NCBI RefSeq assembly: GCF_016598535.1
Contig: NZ_CP066779.1
Span: forward strand, 1,860,001-1,924,000
Direction: 5' to 3'
Length of the DNA: 64,000 bases
Origin: Rhodococcus sp. P-2
Lineage (GTDB): Bacteria > Actinomycetota > Actinomycetes > Mycobacteriales > Mycobacteriaceae
Shown: piece by piece, positions 1 through 7,936 of the stretch
How the letters are laid out: each line of letters begins with the position of its first letter
How positions within the stretch are numbered: the first letter of the stretch is position 1
Translations under genes and position numbers: made by a program
Notes under the pieces: generated by a model
What the model saw: only the letters and a program-made list of their open reading frames with translations
Database searches by the model: none
What the model was told of the DNA's origin: nothing

Positions 1-2
1 GG

Positions 3-317
3 GCGCCGAAGTACGCGCTCGTCAGCCGCAACGTTCGACTCAATCCGAAGTGGCGAGTCGGCGACCGCATTCCGTCGGTGGCGCTGCGTTCGGATCGTTC
101 CACCCGAAGCAAGGCAGACACCTGGCAGATGGTCAGTCCCATGCCGATCGAATGGGGAACCAAGGACTCGGCCGTCCTGGCACGAGCGATCGCCGCTGTC
201 AGCGCGAGCGAGTGGAACTTCCTGCAGAGCCGGATTCCCGACTCCGAAGAAGTTCGCACTCACCCCGATCGCCGGGTTCTGATCAAACCGGCCGATCTTC
301 CCGACTCCCTGCGCTAG
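3..317 (+). CDS. C-terminal part of an unrecognised protein (5' truncated by window edge)
   Basis: An open frame enters from the left edge (frame of position 3) and runs to the TAG at 315-317, giving about 104 residues. An internal GTG at 78 could be taken as a start, but the frame is open upstream and coding in character, so I treat this as the end of a longer gene. The visible part is soluble and basic, with no membrane segment or motif I recognise. It converges on the luciferase-like gene with only 9 bases between the two stop codons. Confidence 0.5.
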   Translation, partial: APKYALVSRNVRLNPKWRVGDRIPSVALRSDRSTRSKADTWQMVSPMPIEWGTKDSAVLARAIAAVSASEWNFLQSRIPDSEEVRTHPDRRVLIKPADLPDSLR

Positions 318-326
318 CCCCAACGG

Positions 327-1313
327 TTACGCGAGCGCGGGAAGCACTTCCTTCTCGAACATCTCGATTCCCGACGTGTCGTACGCGGCCTCGGGGAAGT
401 AGAAGATTCCGTACTCGAGTCCCTGCGCCTTGAGCGCCGACAGGTTCTCGATGATCTGCTCGGGTGTACCCACGGCAGGCATTCCGCGGAAGGCGTCGAG
501 CGACGCATCGGCGGCAGCTTCGCCGACCAGCGGCGTCAGTCTGGCTTTCAGTGTCTCCAACCGCTGAGCCACCTCGGCTTCCGTCGCGCCGATGGCCACG
601 TTGTAGTTGGCCGAACGGACGATGGCGTCGAAGTCGGTACCGACGGTGTCGCAGTGCTTCTTCAGGATCTCCGACTTGTGTACGAAGCCCTCCGGGGCGC
701 CGTCGAAGTTGGTGTACTGCGCGTACTTGGCCGCGATCTTGAGTGTGACCTTCTCGCCGCCGCCGGCAACCCAGATGGGAATTCCGCCCTCTTGCAACGG
801 AAGTGGGCGGCACAGCGCTCCGTCGACCTGGTAGTACTTGCCGTCGAGCGTGGCGCTGCCGGTCGACCACGCCTGCTGCATGATCTGGATTCCTTCGTCG
901 AGTCGGCCCAGTCGCTCACCGGCAGAGGGGAAGCCGTAGCCGTATGCGCGCCACTCCTGCTCGTACCATCCACCGCCGATTCCCATCTCGACGCGTCCAC
1001 CCGTGATGAGGTCGGTGGTTGCAGCGACCTTGGCGAGGTACGCCGGGTTGCGGTAGCTCATGGCGGTACACATCTGGCCGAGTCGGATACGCGACGTCGA
1101 CGCACCGAGTGCGGCCATCAATGTCCACGCCTCGTGAGTCGCTTCTTCCGTCGGCTGGGGAACGGTGTGGAAGTGGTCGTAGACCCACACCGATTCCCAC
1201 GGCCCTGCCTCCGCGCGCAGCGTGAAGTCTCGCATCACCTCCCACTGCTTCGCGGGGTCGATGCCGACCAGGTCCAGACGCCAGCCTTGAGGTACGAACA
1301 GTCCGAATCGCAT
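327..1313 (-). CDS. LLM-class (luciferase-like) F420/FMN-dependent oxidoreductase
   Basis: A 328-residue single-domain TIM-barrel protein of the bacterial luciferase-like superfamily. It starts MRFGLFVPQG, has the internal GGRVEMGIGGGWYEQEW segment typical of F420-dependent members, and ends with the usual TPEQIIENL region that closes the barrel. In actinobacteria this clade more often uses F420 than FMN, but the sequence alone does not settle the cofactor. It is the last gene of the minus-strand sulfonate operon, 13 bases after the MFS gene, so a role in oxidising or reducing an organosulfur-derived compound is a reasonable inference. The substrate is unknown. Confidence 0.85.
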   Translation of the reverse strand: MRFGLFVPQGWRLDLVGIDPAKQWEVMRDFTLRAEAGPWESVWVYDHFHTVPQPTEEATHEAWTLMAALGASTSRIRLGQMCTAMSYRNPAYLAKVAATTDLITGGRVEMGIGGGWYEQEWRAYGYGFPSAGERLGRLDEGIQIMQQAWSTGSATLDGKYYQVDGALCRPLPLQEGGIPIWVAGGGEKVTLKIAAKYAQYTNFDGAPEGFVHKSEILKKHCDTVGTDFDAIVRSANYNVAIGATEAEVAQRLETLKARLTPLVGEAAADASLDAFRGMPAVGTPEQIIENLSALKAQGLEYGIFYFPEAAYDTSGIEMFEKEVLPALA

Positions 1314-1326
1314 GTAGCGAGCGTAC

Positions 1327-2559
1327 CTACCGTTTCCCGACGCGCGAGCGGGGTGACACCCGCGGCGAGTAGACCGGAATGAAGCGGAACATCATTGCTG
1401 CGCCGGCGAACGAAGTCGCGCCCAGGGCGGCGAATGCCCACCCGAGCGGGAACACCGCGGCGAGAAGACCGATCGCGAGCGGCCCACCGAACATGCCCGT
1501 GTCGTGGGTCAATCGCCATGCAGCGAGGAACTCGGCGCGCTCCTCGGGCGGAGCGATATCGGCACCGAGAGTCATGATCACGCCGTTGCCCAATCCGTTG
1601 CCGATCCCCATCACGACGGCGACCGCGGTCAGCCCCAGTGCACCCGTCGAGAACGGCAGCATCAGGTACGACACACCGATCACCGTCAGAGAAGGCACCG
1701 CGACCAGCCTGCGGCCGTACCGGTCCATGATGTGTCCGGCCGGGTACGAGCACAGCAGGTCCACGGCCGCACCGATACCGAAGATCACACTCACCTGGGC
1801 TGCATCCAACCCGAGGTGCAATGCCCACAGTGGCAGAACCGCCTCCCGCGAAGCACGGGCTGCGCCCATAAGAAGGGAGCCTGTCCCGAGCGTCGACAGG
1901 GCGGCACGATGACGGCGAAGGATGTCCGGGAGGGTGACGTGCCCGTGATCGCCGATGCCCGCCTGCGCCTTTCGCGGCGGGTCGGGAACGCGAGCCATCA
2001 GTGCCCCGGCGAGTACGACGCCCACCAACTGGACCAGGAATCCTCCGCGCGCTCCCACCAGGAGAATCACGCCGGCACCGATGAGCGGTCCCAGGAAGAA
2101 ACCCAACCGCCACATCGCCGCGAACGACGACATCGCTCGGGCCCGTAGCCCGAGTGGCACGGTCTCGGCGAGGTAGCTCTGCCTCGCGAGGCCCCACACC
2201 GCATTCGCCAGTCCGGTCAGCAGTGCTCCGACTCCCAGCATCCACGGAGTCTGCGCAAGCAGGCAGATCACCACTCCTGTTGCACCCAAGGAACTTCCGC
2301 CGATGATCGATCTTCGCTCACCGAAACGCGACACTATCCGTCCGGCCGGGAGGTCACCGAGTACGGCGCCCAAACCACCGAGGGCAACGATCAGGCCGGC
2401 GACGGCGACCGACGCACCCAGATCCCGGGCTGTCACGGCCATGATGGGGGCAGCCGCACCCTGACCGATCCCGAAGATGGCCGCCGGCACGAAAACCGTT
2501 GTCACCAGCGGCTTGAGCCCGGCAATCGCCGGCTGTTCCTTGGGTACAGTTTCCGTCAC
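1327..2559 (-). CDS. MFS transporter
   Basis: A 410-residue protein with about 12 hydrophobic segments and the duplicated MFS loop signature, seen as GRIVSRFGERRS between helices 2 and 3 and GHIMDRYGRRL in the second half. It resembles drug:H+ antiporter type MFS proteins. The ATG overlaps the stop of the upstream monooxygenase gene by 4 bases (ATGA at 2556-2559), so translational coupling is likely. Position in the sulfonate operon suggests export of a desulfonated product or uptake of a sulfur source; the direction of transport cannot be read from sequence. Confidence 0.85.
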   Translation of the reverse strand: MTETVPKEQPAIAGLKPLVTTVFVPAAIFGIGQGAAAPIMAVTARDLGASVAVAGLIVALGGLGAVLGDLPAGRIVSRFGERRSIIGGSSLGATGVVICLLAQTPWMLGVGALLTGLANAVWGLARQSYLAETVPLGLRARAMSSFAAMWRLGFFLGPLIGAGVILLVGARGGFLVQLVGVVLAGALMARVPDPPRKAQAGIGDHGHVTLPDILRRHRAALSTLGTGSLLMGAARASREAVLPLWALHLGLDAAQVSVIFGIGAAVDLLCSYPAGHIMDRYGRRLVAVPSLTVIGVSYLMLPFSTGALGLTAVAVVMGIGNGLGNGVIMTLGADIAPPEERAEFLAAWRLTHDTGMFGGPLAIGLLAAVFPLGWAFAALGATSFAGAAMMFRFIPVYSPRVSPRSRVGKR

Positions 2560-3902
2560 GCGCTCACTTCTGCCGCGTCAGCGGCCCGCGAAAACCGGTT
2601 CGCCGGACGATCGAGGCCGTAGTGGCCCCGCAGGGTGGATTCGGTGTACTCGGTTCGGAAGAGCCCACGCGCCTGCAGAATCGGCACGACCCGATCGACA
2701 AAGACCTCGAGCCCACCCGGCAGGTACGGCGGCATGATGTTGAAGCCGTCCGCGGCGCCCTTGTCGAACCATTCGGTCAACTCGTCGGCCACCTGCTCCG
2801 GTGTCCCGGCGAACGTCCGATGTCCTCGGCCACCACCGAGTTTGCCGATCAACTCTCGAACGGTCAGCTTTTCGCTCTCTGCAAGGTCTTTGACGAGTTG
2901 GTATCGACTCTTGTTTCCCTGAATCCGATCGATGTCCGGCAGTGGCGGCAGCGGGGCGTCCAGGGAATGTTCGGTGAGATCGACGCCCACCATGTTCGAG
3001 AGTTGGCGCAGTGAATACTCCGGAGAGATCAGGTCCGTGAACGACTGCTCCAGGGCCTTGGCTTCTTCTTCCGTATCCGCGATGAAGGGAACGATGCCCG
3101 GCAGCACCTTGATCTCGTCGGGACTACGCCCGTACTTGATCAGCCGAGCTTTGAGATCGTTGTAGAAATCCTGCCCCTGCTCGAGAGTCCGTTGAGCGGT
3201 GAACACGGCTTCGGCATATCTCGCCGCGAAATCCTTACCGCTCTCGGAGGAACCGGCCTGCACCAGCAGCGGACGTCCCTGCGGAGACCTCGGCGAATTG
3301 AGTGGACCGGCGACCGTGAATCGTTCACCGTCGTGGTCGATCCGATGGACACGATCAGGATCGGCGAAGATTCCGGTCTCTTCGTCCAGGACAACGGCTC
3401 CCTCTTCCCAACTGTCCCAGAGTCCGAGCGTCACGTCCAGAAACTCCTCGGCACGCTCGTAACGACCGCTGTGCGCCGGTACTGCATCGAGGCCGAAGTT
3501 GGCCGCCTCGTCGGCGCCGGCCGACGTGACGATATTCCATCCGCCGCGTCCCCCGCTGATGTGGTCGAGGGAAGCGAACTTTCTTGCGAGAGTGTACGGA
3601 TCGCTGTAACTGGTCGACGCCGTCGCAATCAGACCCACCTTGTCGGTGGCTGCAGCGATCGCCGAGAGCAGGGTCACGGGTTCGAAGATCGCCTGCGTGT
3701 TGTGCTTGACCCGCGGGCCGACCGCCAGTCCGTCGGCGAAGAACACCGAGTCCAGCTTTCCTCGTTCGGCGATCCTTCCCAACTCCTGGAAGTGCTTGAC
3801 GTCCAGAAGGTTGGCCGCATTTGTGTGTGGGTGGCGCCACGCCGCCTCGTGATGGCCGACGCCCATCAGGAAGGCGTTCAGATGAAATTGTCGTTCGGAC
3901 AT
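2556..3902 (-). CDS. NtaA/SnaA/DszA-family FMN-dependent monooxygenase
   Basis: A 448-residue flavin-dependent monooxygenase of the NtaA/SnaA/DszA (DmoA-like) family, luciferase fold. It shows the family hallmarks DHISGGRGGWNIVTS, the substrate-loop region around AGPLNSPRSPQGRPLLVQAGSS, and the C-terminal GTPEQVADELTEWF element. Known members use reduced FMN from a partner reductase to oxygenate nitrilotriacetate, dibenzothiophene sulfone or dimethyl sulfide. No dszB or dszC neighbour is present, so I do not call it dszA. It lies behind the ABC permease gene, 31 bases downstream, which points to oxidative release of sulfite from an imported organosulfur compound. A second member of the family is at 59668-60966. 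Confidence 0.88.
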   Translation of the reverse strand: MSERQFHLNAFLMGVGHHEAAWRHPHTNAANLLDVKHFQELGRIAERGKLDSVFFADGLAVGPRVKHNTQAIFEPVTLLSAIAAATDKVGLIATASTSYSDPYTLARKFASLDHISGGRGGWNIVTSAGADEAANFGLDAVPAHSGRYERAEEFLDVTLGLWDSWEEGAVVLDEETGIFADPDRVHRIDHDGERFTVAGPLNSPRSPQGRPLLVQAGSSESGKDFAARYAEAVFTAQRTLEQGQDFYNDLKARLIKYGRSPDEIKVLPGIVPFIADTEEEAKALEQSFTDLISPEYSLRQLSNMVGVDLTEHSLDAPLPPLPDIDRIQGNKSRYQLVKDLAESEKLTVRELIGKLGGGRGHRTFAGTPEQVADELTEWFDKGAADGFNIMPPYLPGGLEVFVDRVVPILQARGLFRTEYTESTLRGHYGLDRPANRFSRAADAAEVSA

Positions 3903-3933
3903 GAGTTCGCAGAATCTTTCCGTGAAAGTGTGG

Positions 3934-4806
3934 TCAGGTCGTGACGCGCCAGCGCGAGAGCCGACGTTCGATCAGGACCAGAATCGCGTTGATCGTCAGA
4001 CCCAGCAACGAGATCGCGACGATACCCGCGTACATGTTCGGGATCTGGAAGTTGAGCTGTGAGGCGGTGATCAGATACCCGAGACCGGCTTTGGCCCCGA
4101 CCATTTCGGCGGCGATCAGCACGAGAATCGACGATGCGGCGGCCATGCGAATTCCGGTGAAGATCGTGGGCACCGCAGCGGGTAGAACCACCTTCTGGAA
4201 CAGCCGAATCGAGGAGAACCCCAGCGAGGCAGCGGACTTGATCAGCAGCGGATCGACCGTGCGGACACCGGAAATGGTGTTGAGCAGAATCGGGAAGGTG
4301 CAGGCGTAGATCACCAGGGCGATCTTCGATTCCTCACCGATTCCCAGAATCAGCACGAAGACGGGAAGCAGCGCCAAGGCTGCAGTGTTACGGAACAATT
4401 CGAGAATCGGGTTGAGGAAGTCGGAGACCGGGCGGTACCAGGCGATCGCAATTCCCAACGGAATCGCGATCGCGATGGCCACGAAGAATCCGGTCAGCGC
4501 ACGCGTCAGGCTGGCTGAAACATGTTCTTGCAGTTGCCCGTTCTCGGCGAGGGTGAAGAATGCGGACACGACTTCGGTGAAGGGTGGGAGGAAAACCTTG
4601 TCCACCAGCCCGAGCCGAGATGCCGCTTCCCAGATCCCGAGGAAAATCGCGATCGCAATCGACGGCTTGGCGATCCGCCACGCGGCGGAACCGACGTAAC
4701 GCGCCGCCTTACCGCCGGCCTGGCTCCGCTGCGCAATGTCAGGTGTTTTCTCGGGCAACGGTTTCGGGTCGACGACCACGTCCGGCGTTGCCAATGCGCT
4801 AGACAT
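3934..4806 (-). CDS. ssuC: Sulfonate-type ABC transporter permease (SsuC/TauC-like)
   Basis: A 290-residue inner-membrane permease with about six transmembrane helices and the BPD_transp_1 EAA-type loop around GFSSIRLFQKVVLPAAVPTI, typical of SsuC/TauC/NrtB proteins. The open frame extends upstream to 4908, but the ATG at 4806 has a strong AAGGAGG Shine-Dalgarno about 6 bases ahead and overlaps the ATPase stop by 8 bases, so I choose 4806. It should form the channel of the importer with the ATPase and lipoprotein encoded upstream. Substrate specificity (alkanesulfonate, taurine or another ester) is not determined; the monooxygenase neighbour favours an organosulfur substrate. Confidence 0.85.
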   Translation of the reverse strand: MSSALATPDVVVDPKPLPEKTPDIAQRSQAGGKAARYVGSAAWRIAKPSIAIAIFLGIWEAASRLGLVDKVFLPPFTEVVSAFFTLAENGQLQEHVSASLTRALTGFFVAIAIAIPLGIAIAWYRPVSDFLNPILELFRNTAALALLPVFVLILGIGEESKIALVIYACTFPILLNTISGVRTVDPLLIKSAASLGFSSIRLFQKVVLPAAVPTIFTGIRMAAASSILVLIAAEMVGAKAGLGYLITASQLNFQIPNMYAGIVAISLLGLTINAILVLIERRLSRWRVTT

Positions 4807-5620
4807 GTGCAACCTCCTTGGCGGGATCGAGTTCGCCGGCGCGGGCGCGCTCGACTTCACCGTGCAGCAGTGTCCAGATCCGGTGCCGGAACACTCGGAA
4901 CTCCTCACCGGATCGCACGTCGTCGCCGGACCTGTCGATGTCGATGTCGACGATCGTCTTGACGCGCCCCGGCCTCGAGGTCAGCACGGCAACACGTTGT
5001 CCGAGGTAGATGGCCTCGTCGATTCCGTGGGTGATGAACAGGATCGTCTTGCCGGTGGCCTTCCAGATGCGCAGAAGCTCATCCTGCAGCGACTCCCGTG
5101 TCTGTGCGTCCAGGGCTGCAAACGGTTCGTCCATCAGCAACACCTCGGGATCGAAGGCCAGGCTGCGAGCAATCGCAACTCGCTGCTTCATTCCGCCGGA
5201 CAACTCGTGCGGATAGCGATCCGCGAAGCCTTGCAGACCGACCAGTTCGAGGTAGTGCTCGGCGAGTTCGCGTCGCTCGCTCTTCTTGACGCCCTTCGCC
5301 TCGAGTCCGAACTCGATGTTGTGACGTGCAGTGCGCCACGGAAGCAGTGCGTACTGCTGGAAGACGATCCCCCTGTCCAAGCCGGGGCCGGTGATCTGCT
5401 TGCCGTCCAGAAGGATTCGACCGGAAGTGGGTGAACTGAGTCCACCGAGAAGGTCAAGGAGAGTTGACTTGCCGCAACCACTCGGCCCTACGAGTACCAG
5501 GAACTCCCCCGGCGCCACGTCGATGTTGATGTCCTCGACTGCGGTGAAAACCTCGTCGGTCCCACGAATGTCGAACTGTTTGGTGACGTGCTCGAGCCGT
5601 AGTTTCGGTTCTATGCTCAT
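4799..5620 (-). CDS. ssuB: Sulfonate-type ABC transporter ATP-binding protein (SsuB-like)
   Basis: A 273-residue ABC ATPase of the nitrate/sulfonate/taurine group. Walker A GPSGCGKST lies near residue 43, the signature LSGGMKQR near 145, and Walker B LLMDEPFAALD just after it, followed by the H-loop ITHGIDEA. It starts at ATG 5620, overlapping the substrate-binding protein gene by 4 bases (ATGA), and overlaps the permease start by 8 bases. This tight coupling indicates one transport unit made from one transcript. Confidence 0.9.
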   Translation of the reverse strand: MSIEPKLRLEHVTKQFDIRGTDEVFTAVEDINIDVAPGEFLVLVGPSGCGKSTLLDLLGGLSSPTSGRILLDGKQITGPGLDRGIVFQQYALLPWRTARHNIEFGLEAKGVKKSERRELAEHYLELVGLQGFADRYPHELSGGMKQRVAIARSLAFDPEVLLMDEPFAALDAQTRESLQDELLRIWKATGKTILFITHGIDEAIYLGQRVAVLTSRPGRVKTIVDIDIDRSGDDVRSGEEFRVFRHRIWTLLHGEVERARAGELDPAKEVAHV

Positions 5621-6696
5621 TTTGCTGCCTCCAGTGCCTGTCCGTCAGCGCCGCTGTCGGGTGAATACGTTCCGTTGGCGTATGGATTGAACTCGTTGGT
5701 GTAGATGTCCGACGGCTTCAACTTCCCCTCTTCGAGTTCGCCGTTTCGGGTGAGCCAGTCGATCCACGTGCTGATCTCGGTATCGGTGATCGTTCCGCCG
5801 GGGCCGGCGACTCCCGGACTCTTCCAGTAGCTGATGAGCTTGGTGTCCTCGTTGCGTCCTCGGTTGTTGATGATCGAGGTCAGCTTCGCGATCACTTCCT
5901 CACGCGGGTGCGTCTGAGTCCAGCGGATGGCTCGCGCTGTTCCCTGAACGAAATCGGCGACCGCCTCCTTGTTCTGCGCGATGTAGTCGTCACGGAACAC
6001 CAACGTGCCGTATGTGAACGAGCCGAACAGCGACTCGTCCGTGAACAGCTCACGAAGACCACCACGTTCGAGCGCGGAGTCGCGGAAGACCGAGCCGAGA
6101 GTGGCGACGTCGATCTGTCCCTGCCGCAGCGCTTGTTCCGTGTTGACCGGCGGCACCACGATCAATTCCACCTGCTTGATCTCGTCCGGCGTAAGCCCCT
6201 GCCGCGCAAGCCATTCACGCACGACGAACTCGTGGTGCGCGCCGAGGGTATTCATCCCGACCTTCTTGCCGATCAAGTCCTTCGCAGACTTGATCGGACT
6301 GTCGTCGAGCACGTAGTACCCGTTGAAGCTCTCCTTGTCCGAGCCGTAGTACCCGATGACCGAGGTGATCGGCGAACCTGCGGAAGCCAACTTCACCACG
6401 GCACCGTTGAACGCTCCACCGAACTCGGTTTGACCGGTCGCCGCGTTCTGAATGCTCTGAGGGCCGCTGGTCGTGTCACCGATCCAGTTGAGCTCCACGT
6501 CGTTGAAGTAGCCGAGGTCGGCGGCCAACTCGGGGTAGATGACCTGTCCGGTGCTGCCTTCGTACCGCAGGACGGTCTTGCCGTCGGCGGTCTTGACCAC
6601 TTCGTCGGAGGAGCCCGAGCAGGCAACGGCGAGGCTGGACAGAGTGACAAGAGCGACGACCGCGGCTACCGAGCGCGCGAAACGAGGGCGAATCAT
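5617..6696 (-). CDS. ssuA: ABC transporter substrate-binding lipoprotein (SsuA/TauA-like)
   Basis: A 359-residue periplasmic binding protein of the SsuA/TauA/NrtA type. The N-terminus MIRPRFARSV is followed by a hydrophobic stretch and a lipobox ending SLAVAC, so it should be a membrane-anchored lipoprotein. The C-terminal part carries the family pattern (KSAKDLIGKKVGMN, then the second lobe). The open frame reaches 6774, but the ATG at 6696 directly precedes the signal peptide and has ACAGGAAG ahead of it. That Shine-Dalgarno element is complementary to part of the upstream leader hairpin, which suggests translational control. It is the first structural gene of the six-gene operon. Confidence 0.85.
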   Translation of the reverse strand: MIRPRFARSVAAVVALVTLSSLAVACSGSSDEVVKTADGKTVLRYEGSTGQVIYPELAADLGYFNDVELNWIGDTTSGPQSIQNAATGQTEFGGAFNGAVVKLASAGSPITSVIGYYGSDKESFNGYYVLDDSPIKSAKDLIGKKVGMNTLGAHHEFVVREWLARQGLTPDEIKQVELIVVPPVNTEQALRQGQIDVATLGSVFRDSALERGGLRELFTDESLFGSFTYGTLVFRDDYIAQNKEAVADFVQGTARAIRWTQTHPREEVIAKLTSIINNRGRNEDTKLISYWKSPGVAGPGGTITDTEISTWIDWLTRNGELEEGKLKPSDIYTNEFNPYANGTYSPDSGADGQALEAAK

Positions 6697-6738
6697 GAAG
6701 TGGCTTCCTGTAGAAGATGATTGGTTCAGTTCTCGGCT

Positions 6739-6784
6739 ACACCTGTCCGGAGCGCCGTGTGCGGCGCTCGGCACAGGCAGGTGT
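6739..6784 (-). promoter_or_regulatory. Leader hairpin upstream of the sulfonate operon
   Basis: Between the cysteine leader ORF and ssuA the RNA can fold an 8-bp GAGCGCCG/CGGCGCTC stem with a CACA loop (6750-6769), extended below by CCTGT/ACAGG pairing. There is no U-tract after it, so it is not a classical terminator. The CCTGT arm could pair instead with the ACAGGA of the ssuA Shine-Dalgarno (6706-6711), giving two mutually exclusive structures. The structures are read directly from the sequence; the switching role is inference. Confidence 0.55.
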
Positions 6785-6797
6785 GGGGAATGTCAGT

Positions 6798-6821
6798 TCA
6801 ACGACAACAGTTGAGCGACAT
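6798..6821 (-). CDS. Cysteine leader peptide (MSLNCCR), candidate attenuator ORF
   Basis: On the minus strand, 102 bases before ssuA, an ATG at 6821 opens an eight-codon frame (including TGA) encoding Met-Ser-Leu-Asn-Cys-Cys-Arg. Two adjacent Cys codons (6804-6809) are improbable by chance in such a short frame directly ahead of a sulfur-scavenging operon. Short Cys-rich leader ORFs before sulfur genes are known in mycobacteria as cysteine-responsive attenuators. The leader sits in an imperfect dyad (ATGTC...GACAT and TCAAC...GTTGA, 6790-6821) and is followed by the hairpin at 6739-6784. No Shine-Dalgarno is evident, as for leaderless mycobacterial examples. It is too short for normal gene callers. 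Confidence 0.6.
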   Translation of the reverse strand: MSLNCCR

Positions 6822-6973
6822 GAGCGGGAAAGACCGAAACACGTGGGACTCCAATGAATGTGACGACGGAATCGAGCCGTAAGCAGTGCCGAAACCATAC
6901 GTCGGCACCCACTACCTGGGTCAACGGTTACATTCATGCCGGATTTAAAGTGTCAGGTCCGTATCATGATGGC

Positions 6974-7936
6974 ATGCTTTCGCCGACGACTGCGCAAGAC
7001 TTCGAGCAACACCGTGGCCATCTGACGTCGGTGGCCTACCGGCTCACCGGCAGTTTCAGTGACGCCCAGGACGCGGTGCAGGAAACTTGGATACGCTTGC
7101 AAGTCGCGCAATCACGCGAAGGTGCCGACCTCGAGATCCGCGAACTGCGCGGATGGCTCACCACCGTTGTCGGGCGGATCTGTCTCGATCATCTCAAGTC
7201 GGCCGCGGTGCGCAGAGAAAGCTATGTAGGACAGTGGCTTCCGGAGCCGATCGTCACGGCCGTCGACGCCACCGCGAGCACACCCTCAGCGACACCCGAT
7301 CCGCTCGCGTACGTGGTGGCTCAGGAACAGAGTCGCTTTGCTGCCCTCGTCGTCCTGGACACCCTCACGCCCGCTCAACGAGTCGCCTTCGTCCTGCACG
7401 ACGGCTTCGACGTACCGTTCGCCGAGGTGGCCCGCATCCTCGACATCGAAGTCGCCGCCGCCCGACAGTTGGCTTCACGGGCTCGGAAAGCCGCAGCATC
7501 GGCGCCGGTACCGGTCAGCAGCGAGGAGCATTCCGCCGCAGTCGAACGATTGGTGACGGCTATCGCGAGTGGAGATCTGAACGCCGTGATCGATGCACTC
7601 GATCCCGATGCCGTGCTGATCGGTGACGCAGGCGGAACCACCCGCACGGCGGTCAACATCGTCCGTGGCAGTGATCGCGTGGCGCGGTTCTACCTGGGAT
7701 TGGCGCGCAAGTACGGACCCGCTGCGGTGTTCTCGATGTCACCGGTTCTCGTCAATGGACAGCTCGGCGGTGTATTCGCCGGCTCACCCGGGGACGACCA
7801 GTACCCACAGTTCGCCGCGCGAGTCGCCGGCTTCACCGTTCGCGACGGAGTTGTGTGCGCGGCCTACGACATCGCGAATCCAGCCAAGTTCAGCGCTGTG
7901 CCGATGCTCGATCACACCGAACCCGAGCGCAAGTAG
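6974..7936 (+). CDS. ECF41-type RNA polymerase sigma factor with SnoaL-like C-terminal domain (SigJ-like)
   Basis: A 320-residue extracytoplasmic-function sigma factor of the ECF41/SigJ kind. Region sigma2 covers roughly residues 5-75 (HLTSVAYRLTGSFSDAQDAVQETWIRL), sigma4 roughly 115-165 (LTPAQRVAFVLHDGFDVPFAEVARIL), and residues 175-320 form a fused NTF2/SnoaL-like domain. In ECF41 proteins that extension modulates activity in place of a separate anti-sigma factor. I use the ATG at 6974, where homology to sigma2 begins, not the upstream GTG/ATG extension from 6854. It diverges from the sulfonate operon and its 3' end overlaps the convergent FUSC gene by 25 bases. The usual ECF41 partner (AhpD/epimerase/oxidoreductase) is not adjacent. 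Confidence 0.85.
   Translation: MLSPTTAQDFEQHRGHLTSVAYRLTGSFSDAQDAVQETWIRLQVAQSREGADLEIRELRGWLTTVVGRICLDHLKSAAVRRESYVGQWLPEPIVTAVDATASTPSATPDPLAYVVAQEQSRFAALVVLDTLTPAQRVAFVLHDGFDVPFAEVARILDIEVAAARQLASRARKAAASAPVPVSSEEHSAAVERLVTAIASGDLNAVIDALDPDAVLIGDAGGTTRTAVNIVRGSDRVARFYLGLARKYGPAAVFSMSPVLVNGQLGGVFAGSPGDDQYPQFAARVAGFTVRDGVVCAAYDIANPAKFSAVPMLDHTEPERK

Noticed and set aside
2556..3902. Calling the monooxygenase dszA.
   Set aside because: No dszB or dszC homologue is adjacent, and the family covers many substrates; context is a sulfonate ABC importer.
6790..6821. Dyad ATGTC...GACAT read first as a protein operator between ssuA and the sigma factor gene.
   Set aside because: The same bases encode a complete short ORF with tandem Cys codons in the ssuA direction; a leader peptide explains the symmetry and position better, though an operator is not excluded.
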